Both the position numbers and the translations under genes were made by a program. The notes below the pieces were generated by a model. The model made no database searches. It saw only the letters and a program-made list of their open reading frames with translations, and had not been told where the DNA came from. Positions 44,028 through 52,289 of a stretch of DNA of 64,000 nucleotides are shown piece by piece. Numbering within the stretch: position 1 is the stretch's first letter; the number at the start of each line of letters is the position of its first letter. Origin of the DNA: Nitratireductor sp. B36 (GTDB lineage: Bacteria > Pseudomonadota > Alphaproteobacteria > Rhizobiales > Rhizobiaceae); the NCBI RefSeq assembly GCF_020833685.1, contig NZ_JACKZY010000002.1, positions 558,001-622,000 on the forward strand, read 5' to 3'.

Positions 44028-46667
44028 ATGAACACTGAGAGCGACGCCATGAACGAAGCCATCAGCATCACACGCGGTCAAAAGAGCGGTCAGCCGATCC
44101 TCGAAATCGAAAACCTCTCTATTTCCTTTTTCACGCGCGCCGGCGAAATCCCGGCAGTGATGGATTTTTCCTGCGAGGTCATGCCCGGTGAGGCGATGGG
44201 CATTGTGGGCGAATCCGGCTGCGGAAAGTCGACCGTTTCGCTCGGCATCATGCGCGATCTTTCCAATGTCGGGCAGATCGTCGGCGGGCGTATCAAGTTC
44301 AAGGGCCGCGACATGGCCGAGATGAGCGAGGAGGAACTGCGCCAGATCCGCGGCAATGAGATTGCCATGATCTATCAGGAGCCGATGGCGAGCCTCAACC
44401 CGGCCATGAAGATCGGCCAGCAGCTTATGGAAGTGCCGCTCATCCACGACAATGTGTCGAAGGACGAGGCGTGGCGCCGCGCGCTGGAGATGGTGGACGC
44501 GGTGCGGCTGCCCGATCCCGAACGCATGATGCGGTCTTACCCGCACCAGCTCTCTGGCGGCCAGCAGCAGCGCATCGTCATCGCCATGGCGCTTCTGTCG
44601 AAGCCGGCACTGCTCTTGCTGGATGAGCCGACCACCGCGCTCGACGTGACAGTCGAGGCGGGAATCGTCGAACTGGTGAAGGGACTGGGCAAGAAATACG
44701 GCACGTCGATGATCTTCGTGTCGCACAATCTGGGCCTTATCCTTGAAACCTGTGACCGTGTAACAGTGATGTATTCGGGTGAGGCGGTGGAAACGGGCCG
44801 CGTTGAAGACGTGTTCGACCGGATGCGCCATCCCTATACGCAGGGGCTCTTCCGCTCCATCCCGCTGCCGGGTGCCGACAAGAATGAGAGGCCCTTAATT
44901 GCTATTCCCGGCCAGTTGCCGCTACCGCACGAGCGCCCAAAGGGCTGCAATTTCGGCCCGCGCTGCCAGCATTTCAAGGAAGGTCTGTGCGATGCCGGCG
45001 ACGTGCCCATGCTGCCGGTTGAAGGGCATCAACGGCACCATTCCCGCTGCCTGCGCTTTGATGAGATCGACTGGAATGCGCTGCCGGAAGGTGCGATTGT
45101 GGACAATGAGCCGATAGAGCCCGGCAAGCCGATGCTCCGCATCGAAAATCTCAAGAAATACTACCACGTCGCCGCCAACAGCATCTTCGGTGGCGGCGAT
45201 ACCAAGACCGTCAAGGCCAATGAGCAGATCAGCTTTGAGGCGCGGGAATCGGAAACCGTCGCGATTGTTGGCGAATCCGGCTGCGGAAAATCGACCCTCG
45301 CCAAGGTGCTCCTCGGGCTGGAGACAGCGACGGATGGCGAAGTGGTGCTGGCAAACGAGCCCATTCAGTCCACGGCGGTCGAGGACCGGGATACGGGCAC
45401 GGTAGCCGGCATCCAGATGGTGTTTCAAAACCCGTTCGACACGCTCAATCCAAGCCACTCCGTGGGGTCGCAGATCGTGCGCACGCTGGAGAAGTTCAAC
45501 ATCGGCAAGACGCTGGCCGACCGCAGGCAGCGCATGCTGGAACTGCTCGATCTGGTAAAGCTGCCACGCGCCTTCGCAGAACGTATGCCGCGCCAGCTTT
45601 CCGGCGGGCAGAAGCAGCGCATCGGTGTCGCCCGTGCCTTTGCCGGCAATGCCAAGGTGGTGGTGGCGGACGAGCCCGTCTCCGCGCTCGACGTTTCCGT
45701 GCAGGCGGCGGTGACCGAACTCCTGATGGACATTCAGCGCAAGAACAAGACCACCATGCTGTTCATCAGCCATGATCTTTCCGTGGTGCGCTATCTGGCC
45801 GACCGTGTGGTTGTCATGTATCTCGGCCATATCGTGGAGCAGGGGACGACCGACCAGATATTCGCGCCGCCCTATCACCCCTATACGGAGGCGCTGCTCT
45901 CGGCGATCCCGATTGCCGACACGTCTGTCCGCAAGAAGCATATCGTGCTCGAAGGGGACATACCCTCGGCGATGAACCCGCCCTCGGGCTGCCCCTTCCA
46001 GACGCGATGCCGGTACAAGGACCAGGTCCCAGGCGGCAAATGCGAACGGGAGGTGCCGCCGTTGAAGGATCTGGGCAACGGACATTTCAGCCTTTGCTGG
46101 CTGGACGATGACGTTCTGAAATCCATGGAGCCGGTGATCAGTTTCGATGCGCCGCGGAAAGCCGGCAAACCGGCGCGCCGGCAGGGGAAGGCAAAGGCGG
46201 CCAGTCAGAAACCGAAGGCAAAGGGCGAAATCCGGCCGATTGCCGGAGGTCGAAAGCCGGTCAGGGCTTCCGCGGCGGGCCTGTCTGCGGTGCCGGGCTC
46301 CTCCTCGCCGAAACGTGTTCAGGCGGAGGCCGGAGGCGGGCGTCAGGCGGCATCTACCCGCGTGAAGCCGGCAACCGCAAAGGCGGCAAAAGACGCGAAG
46401 CCCGCCCGCATCCGCCAGCCCAAAAAGCCGGATGATCTGAAGCTGATTTCCGGCGTGGGGCCGAAGCTGGAGGCGCGGCTCAACGATCTCGGCGTCTACA
46501 CCTTTGCGCAGATCGCGGCCTGGAAAAAGGCCGAGCGCGACTGGGTGGATGATCATCTGAGCTTCAAGGGCCGGATCGAACGCGACGACTGGGTGAAACA
46601 GGCCAAGGCGCTGGCCAAAGGCGGTGTCGAGGAGTATGTGCGGGTTTTTGGCAAGAAGCCGCGCTGA
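44028..46667 (+). CDS. Fused double ABC ATPase with C-terminal helix-hairpin-helix tail
   Basis: This protein of about 879 residues fuses the two ATPases that are normally OppD and OppF. Both halves carry Walker A (GESGCGKST), signature (LSGGQQQR and LSGGQKQR), Walker B (LLLDEPTT, VVADEPVS), and the Cys-rich oligopeptide C-terminal motif (CNFGPRCQH..., CPFQTRCRYKD). After a basic Ala/Lys linker (~700-800) follow 75 residues with DDLKLISGVGPKLEARLNDLGVYTFAQIAAWKKAE. These are like the helix-hairpin-helix tail of alphaproteobacterial NuoE. ATG 44028 was chosen; the preceding gene ends at 44025. Confidence 0.92.
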   Translation: MNTESDAMNEAISITRGQKSGQPILEIENLSISFFTRAGEIPAVMDFSCEVMPGEAMGIVGESGCGKSTVSLGIMRDLSNVGQIVGGRIKFKGRDMAEMSEEELRQIRGNEIAMIYQEPMASLNPAMKIGQQLMEVPLIHDNVSKDEAWRRALEMVDAVRLPDPERMMRSYPHQLSGGQQQRIVIAMALLSKPALLLLDEPTTALDVTVEAGIVELVKGLGKKYGTSMIFVSHNLGLILETCDRVTVMYSGEAVETGRVEDVFDRMRHPYTQGLFRSIPLPGADKNERPLIAIPGQLPLPHERPKGCNFGPRCQHFKEGLCDAGDVPMLPVEGHQRHHSRCLRFDEIDWNALPEGAIVDNEPIEPGKPMLRIENLKKYYHVAANSIFGGGDTKTVKANEQISFEARESETVAIVGESGCGKSTLAKVLLGLETATDGEVVLANEPIQSTAVEDRDTGTVAGIQMVFQNPFDTLNPSHSVGSQIVRTLEKFNIGKTLADRRQRMLELLDLVKLPRAFAERMPRQLSGGQKQRIGVARAFAGNAKVVVADEPVSALDVSVQAAVTELLMDIQRKNKTTMLFISHDLSVVRYLADRVVVMYLGHIVEQGTTDQIFAPPYHPYTEALLSAIPIADTSVRKKHIVLEGDIPSAMNPPSGCPFQTRCRYKDQVPGGKCEREVPPLKDLGNGHFSLCWLDDDVLKSMEPVISFDAPRKAGKPARRQGKAKAASQKPKAKGEIRPIAGGRKPVRASAAGLSAVPGSSSPKRVQAEAGGGRQAASTRVKPATAKAAKDAKPARIRQPKKPDDLKLISGVGPKLEARLNDLGVYTFAQIAAWKKAERDWVDDHLSFKGRIERDDWVKQAKALAKGGVEEYVRVFGKKPR

Positions 46668-46752
46668 TCCCGATCCTGTCACGCATTTTAAGCGATCTCT
46701 TCTGGATATCGTTACGACTTTGCATCACTTTGCGCGGGCCAGCCCATATGCG

Positions 46753-47724
46753 ATGGAGAATCGTGTGCCTGCCCGGATCGTTCCCATGTTGCTTGTCCTG
46801 CTGACCCTGGCAGGAATGTCGATCCCCCTTTCGAGCTCTGCCCATGCGCAGCGTGGTGTTGCCGCCGAGGCGACTGCCGATGTGAAGATGCGCGAAGGGC
46901 CGGGCATGCGTTATCGCGCCGTGCTTACCATCCCGCGGGGCGCCCGTGTTGCGACACTGCGCTGTACACGGCGCTATGAGTGGTGCGAGGTGGGGTATGC
47001 CGCGCGAAAAGGATGGGTCTCTGCGAGACATCTGCGTGATACGCGTCCGCGCTATCGTGATCGCCCGATTTCCGATGTCGGTGCTTTGATCGGTTTGGAA
47101 ATCTTTGATTTCGTGATGCGAGAGCTGGAGGACCGCGACCGCGACGATGCGTTTGATGAGATTGCGGGCTCTGGCGGTGATCGCCGCCCGACACCGCGCA
47201 ACGCCTGTTTCTACGATCGTCCGAACTTTCAGGGGCGCCAGTATTGCGTGGGCATTGGTGAAGACGTTCGCGTCCTTGCGCCCGGGTGGCGTGGGCGCAT
47301 TGCCTCGGTTCGTGTGGGGCAGCGCACCACGGTCGAGATCTGTTCGCGCCCTGGCAATGATGGACGCTGCAGTCTGCTCACGCGTGATGTGCCGTTCGTG
47401 CGCAGCGGCCATGCGGTATCGTCTTTCCGTGTGCTCCGTCGGCGGGCAGGTGATGAACCCGATGTCGAGCCGGTGCGTCGGGCGTGCTTTTTCGAACGTC
47501 GTGAGTTTCGCGGTGCAAGCATCTGTTTCGATGCAGGTGATGGGAACCCGGCGCTGCCGCGTGACTGGGTGCGCCGCATTGCGTCGGTGCGTCTTGAAGG
47601 CGGTGCCGAGGTGCGCATCTGTGACCGGCGTAATTATGGCGGTTGGTGCGAAACGATCGAGCGCAGTGTGGGCCGTCTGAGCGATGTCTTCGACGATCCT
47701 GTTCGTTCCATAGAGGTCTATTGA
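46753..47724 (+). CDS. Secreted SH3 and double beta/gamma-crystallin-type protein
   Basis: From the ATG at 46753 the protein has 323 residues: signal peptide (PMLLVLLTLAGMSIPLSSSAHAQ), an SH3-like domain (ADVKMREGPGMRYRAVLTIPRGARVATLRC), and a linker. Two Greek-key repeats follow: ACFYDRPNFQGRQYCVG, RIASVRVG, and then ACFFERREFRGASICFD, RIASVRLEG. The repeats resemble beta/gamma crystallin or the peptidase inhibitor I36 family, which often bind calcium. Role unknown; a wall-binding SH3 with a protease inhibitor-like pair would suit an envelope protein. It is 85 bases after the ABC ATPase but probably unrelated. Confidence 0.85.
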   Translation: MENRVPARIVPMLLVLLTLAGMSIPLSSSAHAQRGVAAEATADVKMREGPGMRYRAVLTIPRGARVATLRCTRRYEWCEVGYAARKGWVSARHLRDTRPRYRDRPISDVGALIGLEIFDFVMRELEDRDRDDAFDEIAGSGGDRRPTPRNACFYDRPNFQGRQYCVGIGEDVRVLAPGWRGRIASVRVGQRTTVEICSRPGNDGRCSLLTRDVPFVRSGHAVSSFRVLRRRAGDEPDVEPVRRACFFERREFRGASICFDAGDGNPALPRDWVRRIASVRLEGGAEVRICDRRNYGGWCETIERSVGRLSDVFDDPVRSIEVY

Positions 47725-47751
47725 TCGGACCATCGGAATGGTTCTTGCAAG

Positions 47752-47775
47752 TGCGCCGGCCCTCGGGCCCGCGCA
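47752..47775. terminator. Candidate hairpin after the SH3/crystallin gene
   Basis: TGCGC-C-GGCCC-TC-GGGCC-C-GCGCA forms a strong stem with one C-C mismatch and only two loop bases. It has no clear T-run. Confidence 0.45.
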
Positions 47776-47891
47776 TTCGCTTGGAATGTCTGTGTTGCTA
47801 AAACATGAGTATAAATATCATATAATATCAATGCCATGCACCGCATTCCAAAATTTGACCGATTGATAAAAAAATGAAACTGCGTTAGCCT

Positions 47892-47913
47892 TTCCCCAAT
47901 AATAAAAGGGGAA
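47892..47913 (+). promoter_or_regulatory. Hairpin covering the preT ribosome-binding site
   Basis: TTCCCC (47892-47897) and GGGGAA (47908-47913) are perfectly complementary around an A-rich loop. The second arm is the only purine-rich Shine-Dalgarno candidate, seven bases from the preT ATG, so folding would hide it. The surrounding 47.80-47.91 kb is strikingly AT-rich and includes TTGACC. Confidence 0.55.
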
Positions 47914-47919
47914 TACGGA

Positions 47920-49272
47920 ATGGCTGATGGTCTCTATGCGGACGGCATCGCCGCCGGCCGCCTTTCCGGTGAGGAGTACGACAGGAACTTCTCCGACCTG
48001 CATCCACCGCTCGACCGCCATGAGGCGGCCGTGGAGGCGGATCGCTGTTACTTCTGCTTCGATGCGCCGTGCATGACGGCGTGTCCGACATCGATCGACA
48101 TACCCATGTTCATCCGCCAGATTGCCACGGACAATCCGCTGGGCTCTGCCAGGACGATCTTCGACCAGAACATTCTTGGCGGAATGTGCGCCCGCGTTTG
48201 CCCGACGGAGACGCTGTGCGAAGAAGCCTGCGTGCGCGAGGAGGCGGAGGGCAAGCCGGTGCAGATCGGCCGTCTGCAACGCTATGCCACCGATGCGGCG
48301 ATGGCCGTAGGCGCACAGTTTTATGAGCGTGCCGCGCCAACCGGCAAGCGGGTTGCCATTGTCGGAGCGGGGCCTGCGGGGCTTGCCTGCGCGCATCGAC
48401 TGGCCATGCACGGGCATGACGTCACCATCTTCGAGGCTAGATCAAAGCCTGGCGGCCTGAACGAGTTCGGCATTGCAGTCTACAAGACACCGGATGGGTT
48501 CGCCCAGGCCGAGGTGGACTATGTGATGGCGATTGGCGGCATCACGCTTGAGGAAGGCAAGGCGCTGGGGCGGGACTTTTCGCTCGGTGACCTTAGCCGG
48601 GATTTCGACGCCGTGTTTCTCGGCATGGGGCTGGCCGGCGTCAACGCGCTCGGCGCGGACGGCGAAGATGTGGAAGGTGTTGAGAGTGCGGTGGATTATA
48701 TCGCACATCTGCGTCAGGCGCAGGATCTCGCCAGCCTGCCGATCGGTCGCCGTGTCGTCGTGATCGGCGGCGGGATGACGGCCATCGACGCTGCCGTTCA
48801 GGCAAGGCTCCTTGGCGCCGAGGAGGTGACGATCTGCTATCGCCGGGGCCAGGAACACATGAACGCATCCGAATTCGAGCAGGATCTGGCTGCCTCCAAA
48901 GGCGTTGTCATCCGGCACTGGCTGCAGCCCCAGCGCATTCTCGCGGAGAATGGCAAGGTCACGGGGATCGAACTTGAATACACGGCGCTGAAGGACGGAA
49001 AGCTGTCCGGAACCGGTGAGACACTGACCCTGCGCGCCGACCAGGTGTTCAAGGCCATTGGCCAGTCTTTCGAGGCCGGGGTTCTGAACGGCTCCGGCGC
49101 ATCGATTTCGCTTGAGGGGCGTCGCATCAAGGTCGACGAGGAAGGGCGAACCTCCTTGTCGAAGGTCTGGGCCGGCGGCGACTGCATCGCCGGCGGCGAC
49201 GACCTCACCGTTTCGGCAGTCGCGCAGGGGCGCGACGCGGCCGAGAGCATCCACCGCGCATTGGCCGGCTGA
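47920..49272 (+). CDS. preT: NAD(P)-dependent dihydropyrimidine dehydrogenase subunit PreT
   Basis: This 450-residue flavin/iron-sulfur subunit of dihydropyrimidine dehydrogenase feeds electrons for the reduction of uracil and thymine. N-terminal four-cysteine clusters (CYFCFDAPCMTACPTS, CARVCPTETLCEEAC) precede the FAD-binding GAGPAGLACAHRLAMHG near residues 147-163, the NAD(P)-binding GGGMTAIDAA and a closing GGDCIAGGDDLTV. It partners with PreA encoded 14 bases downstream. No hydantoinase or beta-ureidopropionase gene lies next to it, although such genes normally follow in the pathway. Confidence 0.95.
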   Translation: MADGLYADGIAAGRLSGEEYDRNFSDLHPPLDRHEAAVEADRCYFCFDAPCMTACPTSIDIPMFIRQIATDNPLGSARTIFDQNILGGMCARVCPTETLCEEACVREEAEGKPVQIGRLQRYATDAAMAVGAQFYERAAPTGKRVAIVGAGPAGLACAHRLAMHGHDVTIFEARSKPGGLNEFGIAVYKTPDGFAQAEVDYVMAIGGITLEEGKALGRDFSLGDLSRDFDAVFLGMGLAGVNALGADGEDVEGVESAVDYIAHLRQAQDLASLPIGRRVVVIGGGMTAIDAAVQARLLGAEEVTICYRRGQEHMNASEFEQDLAASKGVVIRHWLQPQRILAENGKVTGIELEYTALKDGKLSGTGETLTLRADQVFKAIGQSFEAGVLNGSGASISLEGRRIKVDEEGRTSLSKVWAGGDCIAGGDDLTVSAVAQGRDAAESIHRALAG

Positions 49273-49286
49273 GGAGCGAGAAACCC

Positions 49287-50597
49287 ATGGCAGACATTCG
49301 CAGCAATTTCGTTGGTATCAAGTCTCCAAATCCCTTCTGGCTTGCTTCCGCACCGCCCACCGACAAGGCCTACAACGTCGAACGCGCCTTCAAGGCGGGC
49401 TGGGGCGGTGTCGTCTGGAAGACGCTTGGCGAGGAGGGCCCACCGGTCGTCAATGTCAATGGGCCGCGCTATGGCGCGATCTGGGGGGCTGACCGCCGGC
49501 TTCTCGGCCTCAACAATATCGAGCTCATCACCGACCGCGATCTTTATCTGAACCTGCGTGAAATCAAGCAGGTGAAGAAGAACTGGCCTGATCGCGCACT
49601 GATCGTTTCGCTCATGGTGCCGTGTGAGGAACAGGCCTGGAAGGCAATCCTTCCCTTGGTCGAGGAAACCGAAGCCGATGGCATCGAGCTCAATTTCGGC
49701 TGTCCGCATGGCATGAGCGAGCGTGGTATGGGGTCTGCTGTTGGACAGGTGCCCGAATATGTCGAGATGGTGGTGCGCTGGTGCAAGCAGACCACGCGCA
49801 TGCCTGTCATCACCAAGCTCACGCCGAACATCACCGATGTGCGCAAACCGGCTCGCGCCGCTCATGCCGGCGGCACGGATGCGGTGTCGCTCATCAACAC
49901 GATCAACTCGATCACGGGAGTGGACCTCGACAGCTTTGCTCCCGAGCCCACCATTGATGGCAAGGGCTCTCATGGTGGCTATTGCGGCCCGGCGGTGAAG
50001 CCGATTGCGCTCAACATGGTGGCCGAGATCGCGCGCGATCCCGAGACTGCCGGTCTGCCGATTTCCGGCATCGGCGGTGTCACCACATGGCGCGATGCGG
50101 CCGAGTTCCTGGCGCTGGGGGCAGGAACGGTGCAGGTGTGCACCGCGGCCATGACCTATGGCTTCAAGATCGTCGAGGAAATGATCGAGGGGCTGGAAAA
50201 CTGGATGGACGCCAAGGGGCACACCACGCTTGATGACGTGATCGGCCGGGCGACACCAAACGTGACCGACTGGCAGTATCTCAATCTAAACTACGTGACC
50301 AAGGCGCGGATCGATCAGGATCAGTGCATCAAATGCGGGCGCTGTCACATTGCCTGCGAAGACACTTCTCATCAGGCGATCACCGCCATGGTGGATGGCA
50401 AACGCCATTTTGAGGTGATGGAAGAGGAATGCGTTGGCTGCAATCTTTGTGTCAATGTCTGCCCGGTGGAAGGCTGTATCGACATGGTGCCGCTGGCCGC
50501 CGGCGCGCTCGACAAGCGCACGGGCGAGACAGTCCAGCCCGTCTACGCCAACTGGACGACGCATCCCAACAACCCGGCCAAAGTGGCTGCGGAATAG
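49287..50597 (+). CDS. preA: Dihydropyrimidine dehydrogenase catalytic subunit PreA
   Basis: This 436-residue subunit is an FMN TIM-barrel that reduces uracil and thymine to dihydro forms. The catalytic Cys is in ELNFGCPHGMSERGMGSA. FMN-binding is seen in GIGGVTTWRDAAEFLALGAGTVQVCTAAM. The C-terminal tail carries two 4Fe-4S ferredoxin motifs (CIKCGRCHIAC, CVGCNLCVNVCP) that take electrons from PreT. ATG 49287 follows GAGGAGCGAG. Confidence 0.96.
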   Translation: MADIRSNFVGIKSPNPFWLASAPPTDKAYNVERAFKAGWGGVVWKTLGEEGPPVVNVNGPRYGAIWGADRRLLGLNNIELITDRDLYLNLREIKQVKKNWPDRALIVSLMVPCEEQAWKAILPLVEETEADGIELNFGCPHGMSERGMGSAVGQVPEYVEMVVRWCKQTTRMPVITKLTPNITDVRKPARAAHAGGTDAVSLINTINSITGVDLDSFAPEPTIDGKGSHGGYCGPAVKPIALNMVAEIARDPETAGLPISGIGGVTTWRDAAEFLALGAGTVQVCTAAMTYGFKIVEEMIEGLENWMDAKGHTTLDDVIGRATPNVTDWQYLNLNYVTKARIDQDQCIKCGRCHIACEDTSHQAITAMVDGKRHFEVMEEECVGCNLCVNVCPVEGCIDMVPLAAGALDKRTGETVQPVYANWTTHPNNPAKVAAE

Positions 50598-50606
50598 CGA
50601 GAGCGG

Positions 50607-50630
50607 CGGCGGCATACTGCCGCCGTTTTC
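50607..50630 (+). terminator. Terminator after preA
   Basis: CGGCGGC-ATACT-GCCGCCG is followed by TTTTCC, ten bases after the preA stop. Confidence 0.85.
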
Positions 50631-50739
50631 CTGTACACCCTCTTCACACGCATCCCTGCACTAAAAGCCTGCCGCCCGTCTGACCGAGCAACACGGCCAT
50701 CTGTCAGGAGATGGCAATTGGCGGTTTTGCTTCTATTGC

Positions 50740-50770
50740 GGATATAAAATATCCAGGATATTAAATATCG
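50740..50770. promoter_or_regulatory. Tandem palindromic operator before the Rrf2 gene
   Basis: GGATAT-AAA-ATATCC (50740-50754) and GGATAT-TAA-ATATCG (50756-50770) are two copies of one palindrome 16 bases apart, directly upstream of the rrf2-like gene. They are probably the regulator's own binding sites. Confidence 0.7.
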
Positions 50771-50787
50771 ATATTATGGAGGTCGAT

Positions 50788-51279
50788 ATGAAACTAAGCG
50801 AGGGTGTCGAGGCTGCTGTTCATTGCGCCACGCTTCTGGCGCAGCTGGATGAGGGACGAACCATGCCTGCCAGTGCGCTGGCCGAATATCACGGTCTTTC
50901 GCAAAGTTATCTTCTGAAACATCTCAAGCAGCTCACGGCGGCAGGCCTTCTGGAATCTGTTCCCGGCCCCCATGGGGGCTATCGGTTGGCGCGCTCCGCG
51001 GATGCGGTCACGCTGCTTGACGTGGTGTTGGCGATCGAAGGTCCCAGACCTGCCTTTCGTTGTGCGGAAATCCGCCAGCGCGGGCCGGGGGCTCTGGAGC
51101 CGAAGGCCTATGCGAAACCATGCGGTATCAACGCTGCCATGCTGCGCGCCGAGCAGGCTTACCGTGCCGAGCTTCGCAAGACGCGGCTCTCAGATGTGAT
51201 TTCCGACTATCAGGCGAGCGCGGATCCCCGTTCGCTTGCCTTTGGTTGCGCCTTTGTCGAGCGTCATCAACGTCCATAG
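50788..51279 (+). CDS. Rrf2 family transcriptional regulator
   Basis: This 163-residue winged-helix regulator has the Rrf2 layout: KLSEGVEAAVHCATLLAQL, the recognition segment (MPASALAEYHGLSQSYLLKHLKQLTAAGLLESVPGPHGGYRLAR), and a C-terminal helix. Three Cys (CAEIR, CGIN, FGCAF) might bind an Fe-S cluster or sense redox, as in IscR/NsrR relatives, but the spacing is not identical. ATG 50788 is preferred over 50776 because GGAGG lies correctly before it. It is first in an operon with AhpD-like and DoxX genes. Confidence 0.9.
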   Translation: MKLSEGVEAAVHCATLLAQLDEGRTMPASALAEYHGLSQSYLLKHLKQLTAAGLLESVPGPHGGYRLARSADAVTLLDVVLAIEGPRPAFRCAEIRQRGPGALEPKAYAKPCGINAAMLRAEQAYRAELRKTRLSDVISDYQASADPRSLAFGCAFVERHQRP

Positions 51280-51314
51280 GGCAGTGCCCGCATTTAGAAG
51301 AGAAGGACAGGACC

Positions 51315-51782
51315 ATGCAGGAACGTCTGAACTACATGAAAACCCAGCCCGAATTGATCGGCGCCGTGCTTGATCTGAAGAAGGCGGTGGACAAATCCGG
51401 GCTGGATCGCGGGCTGATCCATCTGGTGAACCTGCGTGCCTCGCAGATCAATGGCTGCAGCTATTGCGTCGACATGCACACGCGCGAGGCGCGGAGGGAT
51501 GGCGAGAGCGAGCAACGCGTGCATCTTGTCTCGGCCTGGCGGGAATCTCCCCTGTTTACGGAACGGGAGCGCGCGGCCCTCGGGTGGACCGAACGCCTCA
51601 CAAAGATTGCCGAAGGCCCGGTGGAGGATGAGGATTACGAAAACATGCTTGAGCATTTTTCAGAACCGGAACTGGTCCAACTCACGGTTCTGGTCGGCCT
51701 GATCAACGTCTGGAACCGGATCGCGATCCCGTTCCGCTCCGTACATCCTGTCGTTCCGGATAGCGCGCGGAACGTGGCGTAG
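51315..51782 (+). CDS. AhpD-like carboxymuconolactone decarboxylase family protein
   Basis: This 155-residue AhpD-like all-helical protein has the redox motif INGCSYCVDMHTREA near residues 50-65 and a helix EPELVQLTVLVGLINVWNR. The CxxC and following His form the peroxidase-type active site of AhpD. It may reduce peroxides. It lies behind the Rrf2 regulator, whose control by redox or metal seems plausible. Confidence 0.9.
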   Translation: MQERLNYMKTQPELIGAVLDLKKAVDKSGLDRGLIHLVNLRASQINGCSYCVDMHTREARRDGESEQRVHLVSAWRESPLFTERERAALGWTERLTKIAEGPVEDEDYENMLEHFSEPELVQLTVLVGLINVWNRIAIPFRSVHPVVPDSARNVA

Positions 51783-51822
51783 GGAGAGTGGCCATTTCAT
51801 CTGCAATCGATTGGAGTGGATG

Positions 51823-52197
51823 ATGTTTGAAACAGTACCCACGTTCATTCCTGTTCTGGGGCGTTTGCTTCTTGGTGGAGCCTTCGTCTTCGCGGGATTG
51901 CGCAATCTTGGCAGTATGTCCTTTCTGACGGGTGCGCTGTCCGCGCGCGGGGTGCCCCTGGCTTCAATCGTGCTGATAACCGGTATAGCGATCCAGTGTG
52001 TGGCCGGGCTCTTGCTGATGATCGGTCTGTATTCCGCATTTGCGGCTTTGGGATTGATTGTATTCCTGATCGTCGCAACCCTGATCTTTCACAATTTCTG
52101 GGATTATCAGGGAGAGGAGCGGGTCGCGCACCTCAATGGTGTGATCACCAACACTGCTCTTGCCGGGAGTTTTCTGCTCGTCGTCGCGTACGGATGA
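51823..52197 (+). CDS. DoxX family membrane protein
   Basis: This is a protein of about 124 residues with four transmembrane helices of the DoxX type: LGRLLLGGAFVFAGLRNL, LASIVLITGIAIQCVAGLLLMIG, YSAFAALGLIVFLIVATLIFHNFW, and NTALAGSFLLVVAYG. The H-x-FW-x-Y segment after helix three is family-typical. DoxX proteins are linked to quinone or thiosulfate chemistry and oxidative-stress complexes. ATG 51820 and 51823 are both possible. It follows the AhpD-like gene by 40 bases and is followed by a terminator. Confidence 0.88.
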   Translation: MFETVPTFIPVLGRLLLGGAFVFAGLRNLGSMSFLTGALSARGVPLASIVLITGIAIQCVAGLLLMIGLYSAFAALGLIVFLIVATLIFHNFWDYQGEERVAHLNGVITNTALAGSFLLVVAYG

Positions 52198-52223
52198 TCC
52201 AAGCCTTGCAAGTTTACGGAAGA

Positions 52224-52258
52224 GCCCGGAAACCGGTTTCGGTTTCCGGGCCTTTTCT
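52224..52258 (+). terminator. Terminator after the DoxX gene
   Basis: GCCCGGAAACC and GGTTTCCGGGC form a perfect 11-base stem with a GGTTTC loop, followed by CTTTTCTTT. Confidence 0.92.
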
Positions 52259-52289
52259 TTAAACATCGGGGGGAGAAAGGGAGGCGGGT

